From the NCBI GenBank assembly GCA_964564165.1, contig CAZLZZ010000021.1, positions 1 to 30,050 on the forward strand: a stretch of 30,050 nt of DNA, read 5' to 3'. The notes below the pieces were generated by a model, which did not search any database, was not told the origin of the DNA, and saw only the letters and a program-made list of their open reading frames with translations. A program made the position numbers and the translations under genes. The stretch is from NORP309 sp964564165. GTDB lineage: Bacteria > Pseudomonadota > Gammaproteobacteria > Xanthomonadales > Marinicellaceae. This document shows positions 22,416 to 30,050 of this stretch, piece after piece; position 1 is the stretch's first letter; the number at the start of each line of letters is the position of its first letter.

Positions 22416-24662
22416 TTATAATCTAAGTGTAGGATCACCCAAGATATTCCAACCCAATATAACATCCAGTGCATCAGGATTGGTTTGTGCATAAATTCTT
22501 TTGGCTTGTGTTACTGCTTCCCCAAGGCTTAGTTGATCAACAGTTAAAAAACTCAATACTAGTTTTGCAAGCTCTTTTTCATGTTTCGCTTTTGTCAAAG
22601 TACTTGCTCCCAATACTGATGCTGCTCCGCCATTCTGATTTAATAAGAAGGCGTGCGCCATAGTATTTTCTGTGGGAGAAACAAAATAGGTGTTCCAACA
22701 ACCCCATTGCGTTACAACTGTAGGCCTTGAAACATTTGACAGCAAACTAGCGTCGGCAGAACTAAACAGAGAGTCAAAACTCCAAGCTGTAGGCCCTGAA
22801 TGACCTATAAAACTGGTTAAAGCAACACCCTGATTAATCTTGCTATTAATCTTGGATTTTGCAAGAGAAACTCCATCATCATCAATATAGGCTTTATTGT
22901 CAATTGTGATATTGTTTTTCCATTGAATAGGCAAAACATCTATCAATATTTCTGCGTCTTCTTTGAATGAATATCCGTTTGACAAGTCAAACTTATCCGC
23001 TGCAAACATAATCGTATTGCTGTAGTCCTTGTTGTTGTAATTTTCTAATTTTAAAATTAAATTGGCCAATTCAGATTCAGTTCTAACTGGAAACCTACCG
23101 ATATTAATATCAGGGATATTATCTCCATCAATATCGGCAAACTTTGCATCAATGGGTGCATGAAAGATGTATTGGTCTGTTTTACCATACAAAGTAGGTA
23201 TGAAACTTACCGACCCCAAACCTAAATAGTTTTTGTAATCATAAGTGTCTCCACCTACCAACAGCACGTGTTTTACACCCAGCCTTTGAGCTGAAAATTT
23301 AATATAATTTGCTATACTTTCTGCGGATACATTACCATATCCATAGTGAGCATAAATCTGCTCTACATCTACAACTTTTACAGAAAGTTCAGGTTGTTTT
23401 GATGCCACAAATGCATCCATTTCAGAACCCATAAAATCGGGGTGAGTAATTATCAAGAATTCGGCAGCTCCACTATTAATATTTTCAAGCATAACAGGTA
23501 CAGTTAATTCTGGTTTTAAAATTGTTGATTCGGCTGTTATATAAACACGTATAGAATCTTCTTTAACAGAAAATTGTAAATCACAGTTTAAACTGGTGCT
23601 TTGAATACAGCTACTTGATTGTAAATAATTTACCGAATCAACTTGACCGTTGCGCTTGAGCTCATAGATTATGTAATTTTCATTGTTTGCATTCTTAATT
23701 CGATAATTTTTATTAAAAGCAGATGCTTTGTTTGAACTATTTTGTGTAGCTACTTGGTCAGAATCAAAACTGTCAATAAATATAGGGTCACCCAAACTAG
23801 TTGAGATGTTTTCATCCAATAAAAAATTCAATTGTTTGCTTTTCAACACAAATGCTCTAGGGTATTTAACTGTTAATGACTCCACATAAATAATATCTGC
23901 AGCAGTATTGGTATCATTGGTGACAATTATTTTAAGTTCTTGTGAGCCATTTGAATATTTGATTCCCGGACCAACAAACTTATGTTCTTTTGAATTTAAG
24001 CCATCAAATCGAAAATCAGCAATTTTTGTATTATTTAGCAGGTATATCACATGGTGATCAGGCGATTCAGGGAAATCTATTCCTCCCCATATGCTTGTTT
24101 CAACAGATACATCTCCGTCCTGAACAATATTGTCAATATTAAAATTTAAAGCCAATGATTTTTCTACCCCTACTGCTTGTATTTTGTGAGAGTACCATGG
24201 GTCAGATATGGGAGAACCAAAGTTATAACTATTGTTATCTGCATAGGTATCAACTTGAATATAAAAATCTTCAGTGATTAAATCATCTTGAGGACTGATA
24301 GTTGAAGCCTTAATTGAGGAATTTTTATTCAATACTATTCTATAGATACTGCCTGATTGATACAAATTTTCTGATGAGGAACCAATAAATTCAATAGTGC
24401 TATTGGCATCAAACAATGTTTGGTCATCACTAACAACTTTAACCGGAATGATAGTGTTGTTATTCATTATTGAGATATTAGAAATTTCTACCCCTGATAG
24501 ATCCACACCTAAACCATTTAAATCTGCCGCTGTAACTCGATAAATACCATCTCTTGTCACTTTTAGGTTCATGACAGATTGAGTCGTATTAATCGTTGCA
24601 ACAGCAAACATACTAAACAACAAAGAAAACAATAAAATACTGATTTTTTGTCTTGAAATCAT
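22416..24662 (-). CDS. Secreted C25-family (gingipain/PorU-like) cysteine peptidase
   Basis: 748 aa with a signal peptide (MISRQKISILLFSLLFSMFAVA). The N-terminal domain resembles the start of PorU and related C25 proteins: LKVTRDGIYRVTAADLNGLGVDL, ISIMNNNTIIPVKVV, TIEFIGS. The peptidase core begins near residue 399 (LIITHPDFMGSEMDAF) and continues with GVKHVLLVGGDTYDY, DGDNIPDINIGRFPV and LKLENY. The catalytic dyad appears intact: H621 in SFIGHSGPTAW and C655 in TQWGCWNTYF. The gene ends ..LGWNILGDPTLRL, as in family members. C25 enzymes cut extracellular proteins, or in PorU act as transpeptidase-type sortase of the type IX system. It starts inside the end of the upstream repeat-protein gene (ATGA overlap), which makes that protein its likely partner or substrate. 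No C-terminal type IX sorting domain is seen. Confidence 0.88.
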   Translation of the reverse strand: MISRQKISILLFSLLFSMFAVATINTTQSVMNLKVTRDGIYRVTAADLNGLGVDLSGVEISNISIMNNNTIIPVKVVSDDQTLFDANSTIEFIGSSSENLYQSGSIYRIVLNKNSSIKASTISPQDDLITEDFYIQVDTYADNNSYNFGSPISDPWYSHKIQAVGVEKSLALNFNIDNIVQDGDVSVETSIWGGIDFPESPDHHVIYLLNNTKIADFRFDGLNSKEHKFVGPGIKYSNGSQELKIIVTNDTNTAADIIYVESLTVKYPRAFVLKSKQLNFLLDENISTSLGDPIFIDSFDSDQVATQNSSNKASAFNKNYRIKNANNENYIIYELKRNGQVDSVNYLQSSSCIQSTSLNCDLQFSVKEDSIRVYITAESTILKPELTVPVMLENINSGAAEFLIITHPDFMGSEMDAFVASKQPELSVKVVDVEQIYAHYGYGNVSAESIANYIKFSAQRLGVKHVLLVGGDTYDYKNYLGLGSVSFIPTLYGKTDQYIFHAPIDAKFADIDGDNIPDINIGRFPVRTESELANLILKLENYNNKDYSNTIMFAADKFDLSNGYSFKEDAEILIDVLPIQWKNNITIDNKAYIDDDGVSLAKSKINSKINQGVALTSFIGHSGPTAWSFDSLFSSADASLLSNVSRPTVVTQWGCWNTYFVSPTENTMAHAFLLNQNGGAASVLGASTLTKAKHEKELAKLVLSFLTVDQLSLGEAVTQAKRIYAQTNPDALDVILGWNILGDPTLRL

Positions 24663-27600
24663 GACCCTTCTCCCTTAGTGTTTATCTGTTTGGACTTGAT
24701 TGATTGTATGAAAATATTAATATTTCTCACTCGCTTTTGCCTGCGTTTATCGGCTTTCATTTCATGGCCTTTCTGTATATCATTCCACTTAATAGATTTA
24801 CTCTTTAATAAGGAACCTGACCCATATTGTCGATTGAAATTAAAAACTCCATGAGATTGACGTTTACCGAAGATATCTATGTCAACAATTGCCCATTGCT
24901 TAGCATAACCGTTATAAATAAATTCATATTCTGTGATTCCAGTGCTATATACATTCTTTGATGGAATCATCTCAGGAGTCGCTTTATCCCAAAAGCCATT
25001 GTCTTCATAAAATAATTCAAAACCAATGTTTCCAGACTCGGTCATAGTTGTCCATGTTACTGTTGTCAAACCAGTGTTTTTGTCATAAATAGCTTTGAAT
25101 CCAGCTAAGGTAATAGGCGTTGTGACAACAGGCTCATAACCAAAATCAGCTGTAATATTTGTCGATCCACCAGAAACAGCAACTACATAACCCGAGTCAT
25201 CTTGTGAATTATTGTCATCGCCAGGAATAGGCCCATCGGTATGCAACAAATTCGCTAATTCATTGAATTTGTCTGTTACTTTAACAGTATAACTACCATC
25301 AGGCAATCCAGTAAAACTGTAGTCACCATTGGCGTCTGTGGTGGTGGTTCCAACAATATTCCCATTTGAATCTGTCAACTCAATGGTCACATTGATAATG
25401 CCGTTAGGTACTTCATTTGGCGTTCCTAATGTACCATCAGTTAACAAACCATTGCCATCATTGTCCGTCCAGACAGTACCTGAAATGGTATTGCTTGCCA
25501 CACCTGTATAACCAAAGTCTAATGACAGATCAACTCCAGTTCCAATTATTGATAAATCGGTTGTGGCTTGTGAAGCAGTTCCTCCATCGGGATCAACATT
25601 GTTGCTCCAACCCACTCCTCCGTTAGGAAGTGTTGATGTATCAACAATTGCAGTATAAGTTAATGAAGTATCAAGTCCTGTGAATAAATACTTGCCATTT
25701 TCATCAGTGGTAGTTATGCCTATAAAATCACCTGCAGCATTAAACAACCTTACAGTAACACCTTCTAATCCTTGATCTCCTGAGTCTTGCATGTTGTTTG
25801 CATTGACATCAAGGAATACAAAATCCCCAATCAAGCCAGCACCACTTCTAATTGGGCGATAGCCAAAATCTTGATTCAAATTATCTGCACTTAGATTCAC
25901 AATAGTGGATTGATTGTCCAAAGTCACATCTGGATCACCTGTTTGATTAAAATCATTCAATACATTATTGGTATCTGTAACCAATACAGAATAAGCCAAA
26001 CCGTTAGGCAAGGATGGGAACAAATATAATCCGTTTACATCAGTTGTTACCGATGCAATTGGCGTATCAGGGATATTATCGGCATTGGTATCTACGAATA
26101 ATTGAACCGTTACTCCTGCAATCCCAGGTTCACCCATATCCAATACGCCATCGCCATTGTTGTCTTGATAAATGGTATCTCCGATATCTGAGAAATTTAC
26201 CGTATTTGGAGGTTGATAACCAAAATCAGCATCTAAGTTAATGCCATTAGAGGTGTTCAAAGCAGGAACCGTTGTTTCATCATCTACGGTTCCATCAGGA
26301 TCACCAGTTTGTGTATATCCAGCTGCGACTAAAGCAGTGGTATCAATCGCAACAACATAAGTTTCAGTAATATCCAAAGCTGTAAACAAATACCTACCAG
26401 CGGCATCAGTTGTAGTGGTTACTACACCAACACTCATAGAGTCACAAGGGCTAGAGTTGGCAGCAGTACAAAGATTGACTGTCACCCCGCCTATTCCAAT
26501 TTCACCTGGATCTTGCTGACCGTCGCCATTGGCATCAGACCAAACATAATCCCCAATGGTTCCTGAAGTCGGTGCATAGCCAAAATCTGCAGTTAGGTAT
26601 TCTTCATTGCCCATGGTTAAATTCACTGTTGAAGTATGAGCTGTTGCTGTCCCATCTTCATCATAACTTTGAACTAAGCCTGCTGGAGGGTTGGTAACGG
26701 TTACTACATATCCATTTGCAACTGGCAACCCTGAGAAAATATAATTGCCATCTGTATCTGTTACAGTGGTAATTGACACATTTACACCAGCGCCCAAATC
26801 AATCCCGAGTGGCGGTGTTAATTGTACAATCATATTGGCTATACCATCTTCATTGGCATCCTGTACACCATCATTGTCTAAATCTAGCCAAACTCGATTT
26901 CCTATCACAGAATAAACCTGATAAAAACCACCATCAACTGTATTGTCCGTTACATCCAATGCCAAAGTGAATGTTGATGTTTGTGTTTGTGCCGCTGTAC
27001 CATTTGGGGCTCCATCACTGTCAGTTGTATCATCTGCACCTTGATTCTGTGAAGTTCCTGAATAGGTTAAACTATTGGTTGCAGTTGATGCATCAAATAA
27101 CACTTGATAATCACCAGCCGGTAAATTGGTTAACGCCCAAGAACCATCAGCAGCTGTTGTGGTTGTATAGTTACCACCTATACCATTCACAATAGGAATA
27201 CCCATGTTATTTAATAATGTAACCGTCACACCTTGGATACCAACCTCACCGACATCTTGCACCCCATTTTGATTGACATCATCCCAAACAAAATTGCCCA
27301 AAGCTGCTGTACGTTCCAAGAGATCTAAACAGTGTTCATCGGTAACCACTTCAATGGGAATATTGACACTGGTAGAGTTACACAATTCAACATCATCTAA
27401 TGGAAGCGAAGTAACAATCACATCAAATGTAATTAAAAATGATTGACCAACTTGTACCAATCCAGGTAATGCAACACCACCTTCATCTAAGGGAAAAGGA
27501 GTGGTAGGGTTGGCATTATCTACCAGAGGCACAAATCCTGAACCGCTGTTGTTATCAAAAATAGTTGAATTCGCAATATAACTAACATTAGGAGGGAGAA

Positions 27601-30050
27601 CGTCTGTCAGAACTTCTCCATCAACAGGAACAAAACCTGTATTACTTAATGTAATCAAGTAAGTAATGGTGTCTCCTACACTTGGAAAACCATCTCCATT
27701 AATATCATTGCTAAGTTGCCCTTCTTTTAATAAGACCAATGAAGCAACATTGGGAACACCTGTGCCTAAATCAATCGCTGGACTGCCACCACTGGCGCTC
27801 AATGGATCTTGGCCCCATGCAACTGCCAAGATGGCATTGTTTGCATCTGTAGTATCGGGATCACAAATCCAAACCAACAAACTGGTTTGATCACCATCTG
27901 TATCTCGAATTTGCACTGAATCATATAAATTAACAGAAAAAGTTATATCGTACTCTTGTCCTGTGACTGGATCAATCAATATAGGCCCGGTATCAGTACC
28001 ATCATTGTCAAAATCTACACAAATTTGCAACCCTCCAATGGGTGTGGCTCCATTAACCATATCTGCGGTAACCCAAACAGGGCTAGAGTTTTGAGTTGAA
28101 CCTGATAACGGATCATTACCAAAACCTAATCCAACTAGAGCTTGCTGGCTTAGAGAAGATTTCGGTACCAAAGTAAATCCCCAGTCATTCCGATCTGCAT
28201 CAAAAGAACCTGCTGTACTTAAAGTATCAGGGTCAGCATCAACACTTGCCATGGCATAGAAAACATCTCCATTGCTATCACATGTTGTGCCATCAGTTGT
28301 TGTACAGTAATGAGCTGCTGTTGTATTGTTTTGGAGGTGATCAAATAAGCTGCTTGCGGCAACAACTTGTGTAGCACTTCCTGTTCCATCTTGTATCAGA
28401 ATGGTAATAGGACTCATGCCAGGATTATATAGCAGTACCCGAGTTGGCGCTGGATTTCCGCTATTGTCTATACTGGTACCAACAGGATTGTAGTAACTGT
28501 TGTCCCATAATCTTGTAGGAAACAAGGTGAAAAATCGAGATTCATAATTATCACAAATATCTCCAGTAATAATATCAACTTGAACATTGAAATTTGCTGT
28601 CACTGTTGCTCCGATCAATATTCCTCCATCTATAAATTGACTCTGTCCTTCATTCAATGTCACATTTGTGATATCACCTAATGTTGAAGGGTCGCCATCT
28701 AAATCAATGCTTATATTTGTACCATCTTGTTGGGCCATCACTGAAATACTTACATATTGAAATTTGGCATTTTGGAAATTTATGGGTGCTACATCTTCAC
28801 CTATAGGAATATTATAACTGGTTCCCCACTCTGTTGTAGGATAAAGTTCAAGCGCACCTGCAAGTAGCGTACTTGTGCCCGACGCCCAATTGGCTTTGGT
28901 CATAGATATGGTGTCAGTTGCAGATATTTTATCACCACCATCAAAATTAACCAAAACATCTGGGATCGTAATTTGATTGTCCAAAACAATAATAATACCC
29001 GCATTTAAAATATCACAAGCATCTACTAAACATCCTGAACCAGGTGCAACGCCATTGGCAAATATACTGTCACCCCATACCTGAGATGAGGCCTGCACGG
29101 GATTTATGGTATCGGCTTCATAACCATCTTCGTGCTGGTCATAATAAATTCTAGTATTGTTTCTTAATACAGTAATTGATGAGAAGATACTAATTGGGCT
29201 TGCTGGAACGCTATTTCCTAGACATGTCTCCATACCGGCATTTGTATTAACTGTTCCACCGGGTACTATTGATAACAAGGCCGTTAATGCATCTGCCTCA
29301 GGCAGTGGCATATAAAACACGTCTTCTGGTTGAGAAGGAATATTCGCACCGGCAATAGTAATTACAGTATTTGAGTTTACCACAGTTGTTTCATTGCTGT
29401 CAGCACTAGCAGTATTGGTGATAGATTCAATTAATTCATCAACCGTTTTAACCAAATAGGTACCCGTTAACACACAAGTTCCAGCTGCTGCAACAGATGC
29501 GCAAGTATTGCTGCTCGGGGTTAATAAAGTATCCGTAACTACAACATTGGTCAATACACCAACACCAACATTAGTCGCTGTAACAGTATAAGTTAAGGTA
29601 TCTCCAGCACTCACATACCCACTGCCATCAGCATCATCATTAACTGGTATTGCTTTTGATATACTTAAAGGGTTAGTAAAGGTTCCATCAAACTCTAAAG
29701 AGGTTCTCAACCATGTCCCTGTATCGGCATTCTCCTCATCACAAACCCTGACTAACCAATTACCTACAGAGTTCTCTGTATTAAAATCTGACAAACTACC
29801 ATTGGGAGGAATAACTGCACCAAATTGATAAGCTGCCAATGTTGAATCATGATCACCAACAACAATGTCCGAACCAGCATTATCAAATAATACATTTAAG
29901 TCTAATGCAGCGTCGTTGCCTGAATCTTCCATCAAAGTAACAATTGTACCAGCAGGGGAAGTTAAAGTAATAATGATGTCAGGACGCCAGGTATGCTGAA
30001 TTATAAAGCCAACATTTAAATCATTAATGGTGAAATCATCTGTGATATTA
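24659..30050 (-). CDS. Very large secreted P-domain/DUF11/SdrD-B-like repeat protein, 5' end beyond window
   Basis: The frame is open to the right edge, so the start (and any catalytic or signal region) is outside; 1796 residues are visible. Order seen: a P-domain of proprotein-convertase type (30050 to about 29675; WRPDIIITLTSPAGT, NWLVRVCDEENADTGTW); a DUF11-type domain (about 29660-29350); a large unrecognised region beginning DVFYMPLPEADALTALL (about 29345-27745); and a second DUF11-type domain (about 27740-27320). Six SdrD-B-like Ca-binding repeats follow (27310-25135), then a C-terminal fibronectin-like module (FKAIYDKNTGLTTVTWTTM). The tail is strongly basic (KADKRRQKRVRN). An adhesin or cell-surface fibre is likely. 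A P-domain is often next to a subtilisin-like protease, so a peptidase domain upstream is possible. No LPXTG motif. Overlaps the C25 gene by ATGA. Confidence 0.9.
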   Translation of the reverse strand, partial: NITDDFTINDLNVGFIIQHTWRPDIIITLTSPAGTIVTLMEDSGNDAALDLNVLFDNAGSDIVVGDHDSTLAAYQFGAVIPPNGSLSDFNTENSVGNWLVRVCDEENADTGTWLRTSLEFDGTFTNPLSISKAIPVNDDADGSGYVSAGDTLTYTVTATNVGVGVLTNVVVTDTLLTPSSNTCASVAAAGTCVLTGTYLVKTVDELIESITNTASADSNETTVVNSNTVITIAGANIPSQPEDVFYMPLPEADALTALLSIVPGGTVNTNAGMETCLGNSVPASPISIFSSITVLRNNTRIYYDQHEDGYEADTINPVQASSQVWGDSIFANGVAPGSGCLVDACDILNAGIIIVLDNQITIPDVLVNFDGGDKISATDTISMTKANWASGTSTLLAGALELYPTTEWGTSYNIPIGEDVAPINFQNAKFQYVSISVMAQQDGTNISIDLDGDPSTLGDITNVTLNEGQSQFIDGGILIGATVTANFNVQVDIITGDICDNYESRFFTLFPTRLWDNSYYNPVGTSIDNSGNPAPTRVLLYNPGMSPITILIQDGTGSATQVVAASSLFDHLQNNTTAAHYCTTTDGTTCDSNGDVFYAMASVDADPDTLSTAGSFDADRNDWGFTLVPKSSLSQQALVGLGFGNDPLSGSTQNSSPVWVTADMVNGATPIGGLQICVDFDNDGTDTGPILIDPVTGQEYDITFSVNLYDSVQIRDTDGDQTSLLVWICDPDTTDANNAILAVAWGQDPLSASGGSPAIDLGTGVPNVASLVLLKEGQLSNDINGDGFPSVGDTITYLITLSNTGFVPVDGEVLTDVLPPNVSYIANSTIFDNNSGSGFVPLVDNANPTTPFPLDEGGVALPGLVQVGQSFLITFDVIVTSLPLDDVELCNSTSVNIPIEVVTDEHCLDLLERTAALGNFVWDDVNQNGVQDVGEVGIQGVTVTLLNNMGIPIVNGIGGNYTTTTAADGSWALTNLPAGDYQVLFDASTATNSLTYSGTSQNQGADDTTDSDGAPNGTAAQTQTSTFTLALDVTDNTVDGGFYQVYSVIGNRVWLDLDNDGVQDANEDGIANMIVQLTPPLGIDLGAGVNVSITTVTDTDGNYIFSGLPVANGYVVTVTNPPAGLVQSYDEDGTATAHTSTVNLTMGNEEYLTADFGYAPTSGTIGDYVWSDANGDGQQDPGEIGIGGVTVNLCTAANSSPCDSMSVGVVTTTTDAAGRYLFTALDITETYVVAIDTTALVAAGYTQTGDPDGTVDDETTVPALNTSNGINLDADFGYQPPNTVNFSDIGDTIYQDNNGDGVLDMGEPGIAGVTVQLFVDTNADNIPDTPIASVTTDVNGLYLFPSLPNGLAYSVLVTDTNNVLNDFNQTGDPDVTLDNQSTIVNLSADNLNQDFGYRPIRSGAGLIGDFVFLDVNANNMQDSGDQGLEGVTVRLFNAAGDFIGITTTDENGKYLFTGLDTSLTYTAIVDTSTLPNGGVGWSNNVDPDGGTASQATTDLSIIGTGVDLSLDFGYTGVASNTISGTVWTDNDGNGLLTDGTLGTPNEVPNGIINVTIELTDSNGNIVGTTTTDANGDYSFTGLPDGSYTVKVTDKFNELANLLHTDGPIPGDDNNSQDDSGYVVAVSGGSTNITADFGYEPVVTTPITLAGFKAIYDKNTGLTTVTWTTMTESGNIGFELFYEDNGFWDKATPEMIPSKNVYSTGITEYEFIYNGYAKQWAIVDIDIFGKRQSHGVFNFNRQYGSGSLLKSKSIKWNDIQKGHEMKADKRRQKRVRNINIFIQSIKSKQINTKGEGS
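25135..27310 (-). repeat. Six SdrD-B-like repeat units inside the large surface protein
   Basis: Units of about 330-390 bp start near 27306, 26913, 26560, 26195, 25835 and 25490. They share a pattern like IGDxVWxDxNGDGxQDxGExGIxGVTVxL, ..DANGxYLFTGL.. and ..NLxADFGYxP. Examples are LGNFVWDDVNQNGVQD, IGDYVWSDANGDGQQD and IGDFVFLDVNANNMQD. The Asp/Asn spacing fits calcium loops known from SdrD B domains. The sixth unit is degenerate at the first motif (TISGTVWTDNDGNG) and carries an insertion. Copies differ clearly at DNA level, so they are old duplications. Confidence 0.85.

Noticed and set aside
25135..27310. Regularly spaced repeats that could suggest a CRISPR or satellite array
   Set aside because: Period of 330-390 bp, diverged copies and an unbroken reading frame show protein-domain repeats.
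25329..27890. Several 60-75 codon plus-strand frames within the repeat protein
   Set aside because: They lie opposite the SdrD-B repeats and recur because the repeats do; composition (His/Leu/Gln-rich) is not protein-like.
29935..29935. Start codon of the large repeat protein at 29935
   Set aside because: The frame continues to the window edge and the P-domain begins upstream of this codon, so the true start is outside.

Overview
The window is AT-rich chromosomal DNA from a Gram-negative bacterium, most likely a marine gammaproteobacterium. The evidence is the gene set: clpS-clpA, PBP1A, ftsE-ftsX, a FadL-type porin, TonB, type II secretion genes and a DmdC-like acyl-CoA dehydrogenase. The small proteins and the large Asp/Asn-rich secreted proteins recall Marinicella-like genomes, but that genus guess is an inference. 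I found no rRNA, tRNA or CRISPR array.

Layout. 1-1190 (-): FadL/OmpP1 porin cut by the left edge. 1406-3994 (+): clpS-clpA. 4072-6370 (-): an exported hypothetical protein and a small membrane protein, separated by an element with imperfect inverted repeats. 6530-9142 (+): mrcA (PBP1A). 9177-10801 (-): ftsE-ftsX. 10953-12751 (-): a decay zone holding an antitoxin remnant, a frameshifted CobB-like sirtuin, a 154-bp MITE with an 8-bp target duplication, and an exported-protein gene with an in-frame stop. 13011-21561 (-): a same-strand run read as acyl-CoA dehydrogenase, small lipoprotein, gspC, alpha/beta hydrolase, gspD, gspE, gspF. 21697-22338 (+): TonB. 22416-30050 (-): a two-gene unit, a large secreted P-domain/SdrD-B repeat protein (open at the right edge) followed with ATGA overlap by a C25 (gingipain/PorU-like) cysteine peptidase.

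How the genes work together. ClpS hands N-degron substrates to ClpA. FtsEX and PBP1A both act in envelope growth and division. GspC, D, E and F are the clamp, secretin, ATPase and inner-membrane platform of a type II secretion system, but pseudopilins and GspL/M are not here. A T2SS could plausibly export the large surface protein and the C25 peptidase, though the sequence does not prove it.

The best candidates for new biology are the coupled P-domain/SdrD-B protein plus C25 peptidase pair, and the MITE that landed exactly on a stop codon and replaced it with one carried by its own terminus. Clear decay marks are a 4-bp duplication in the sirtuin, a truncated and frameshifted antitoxin, and a nonsense codon in the exported protein.
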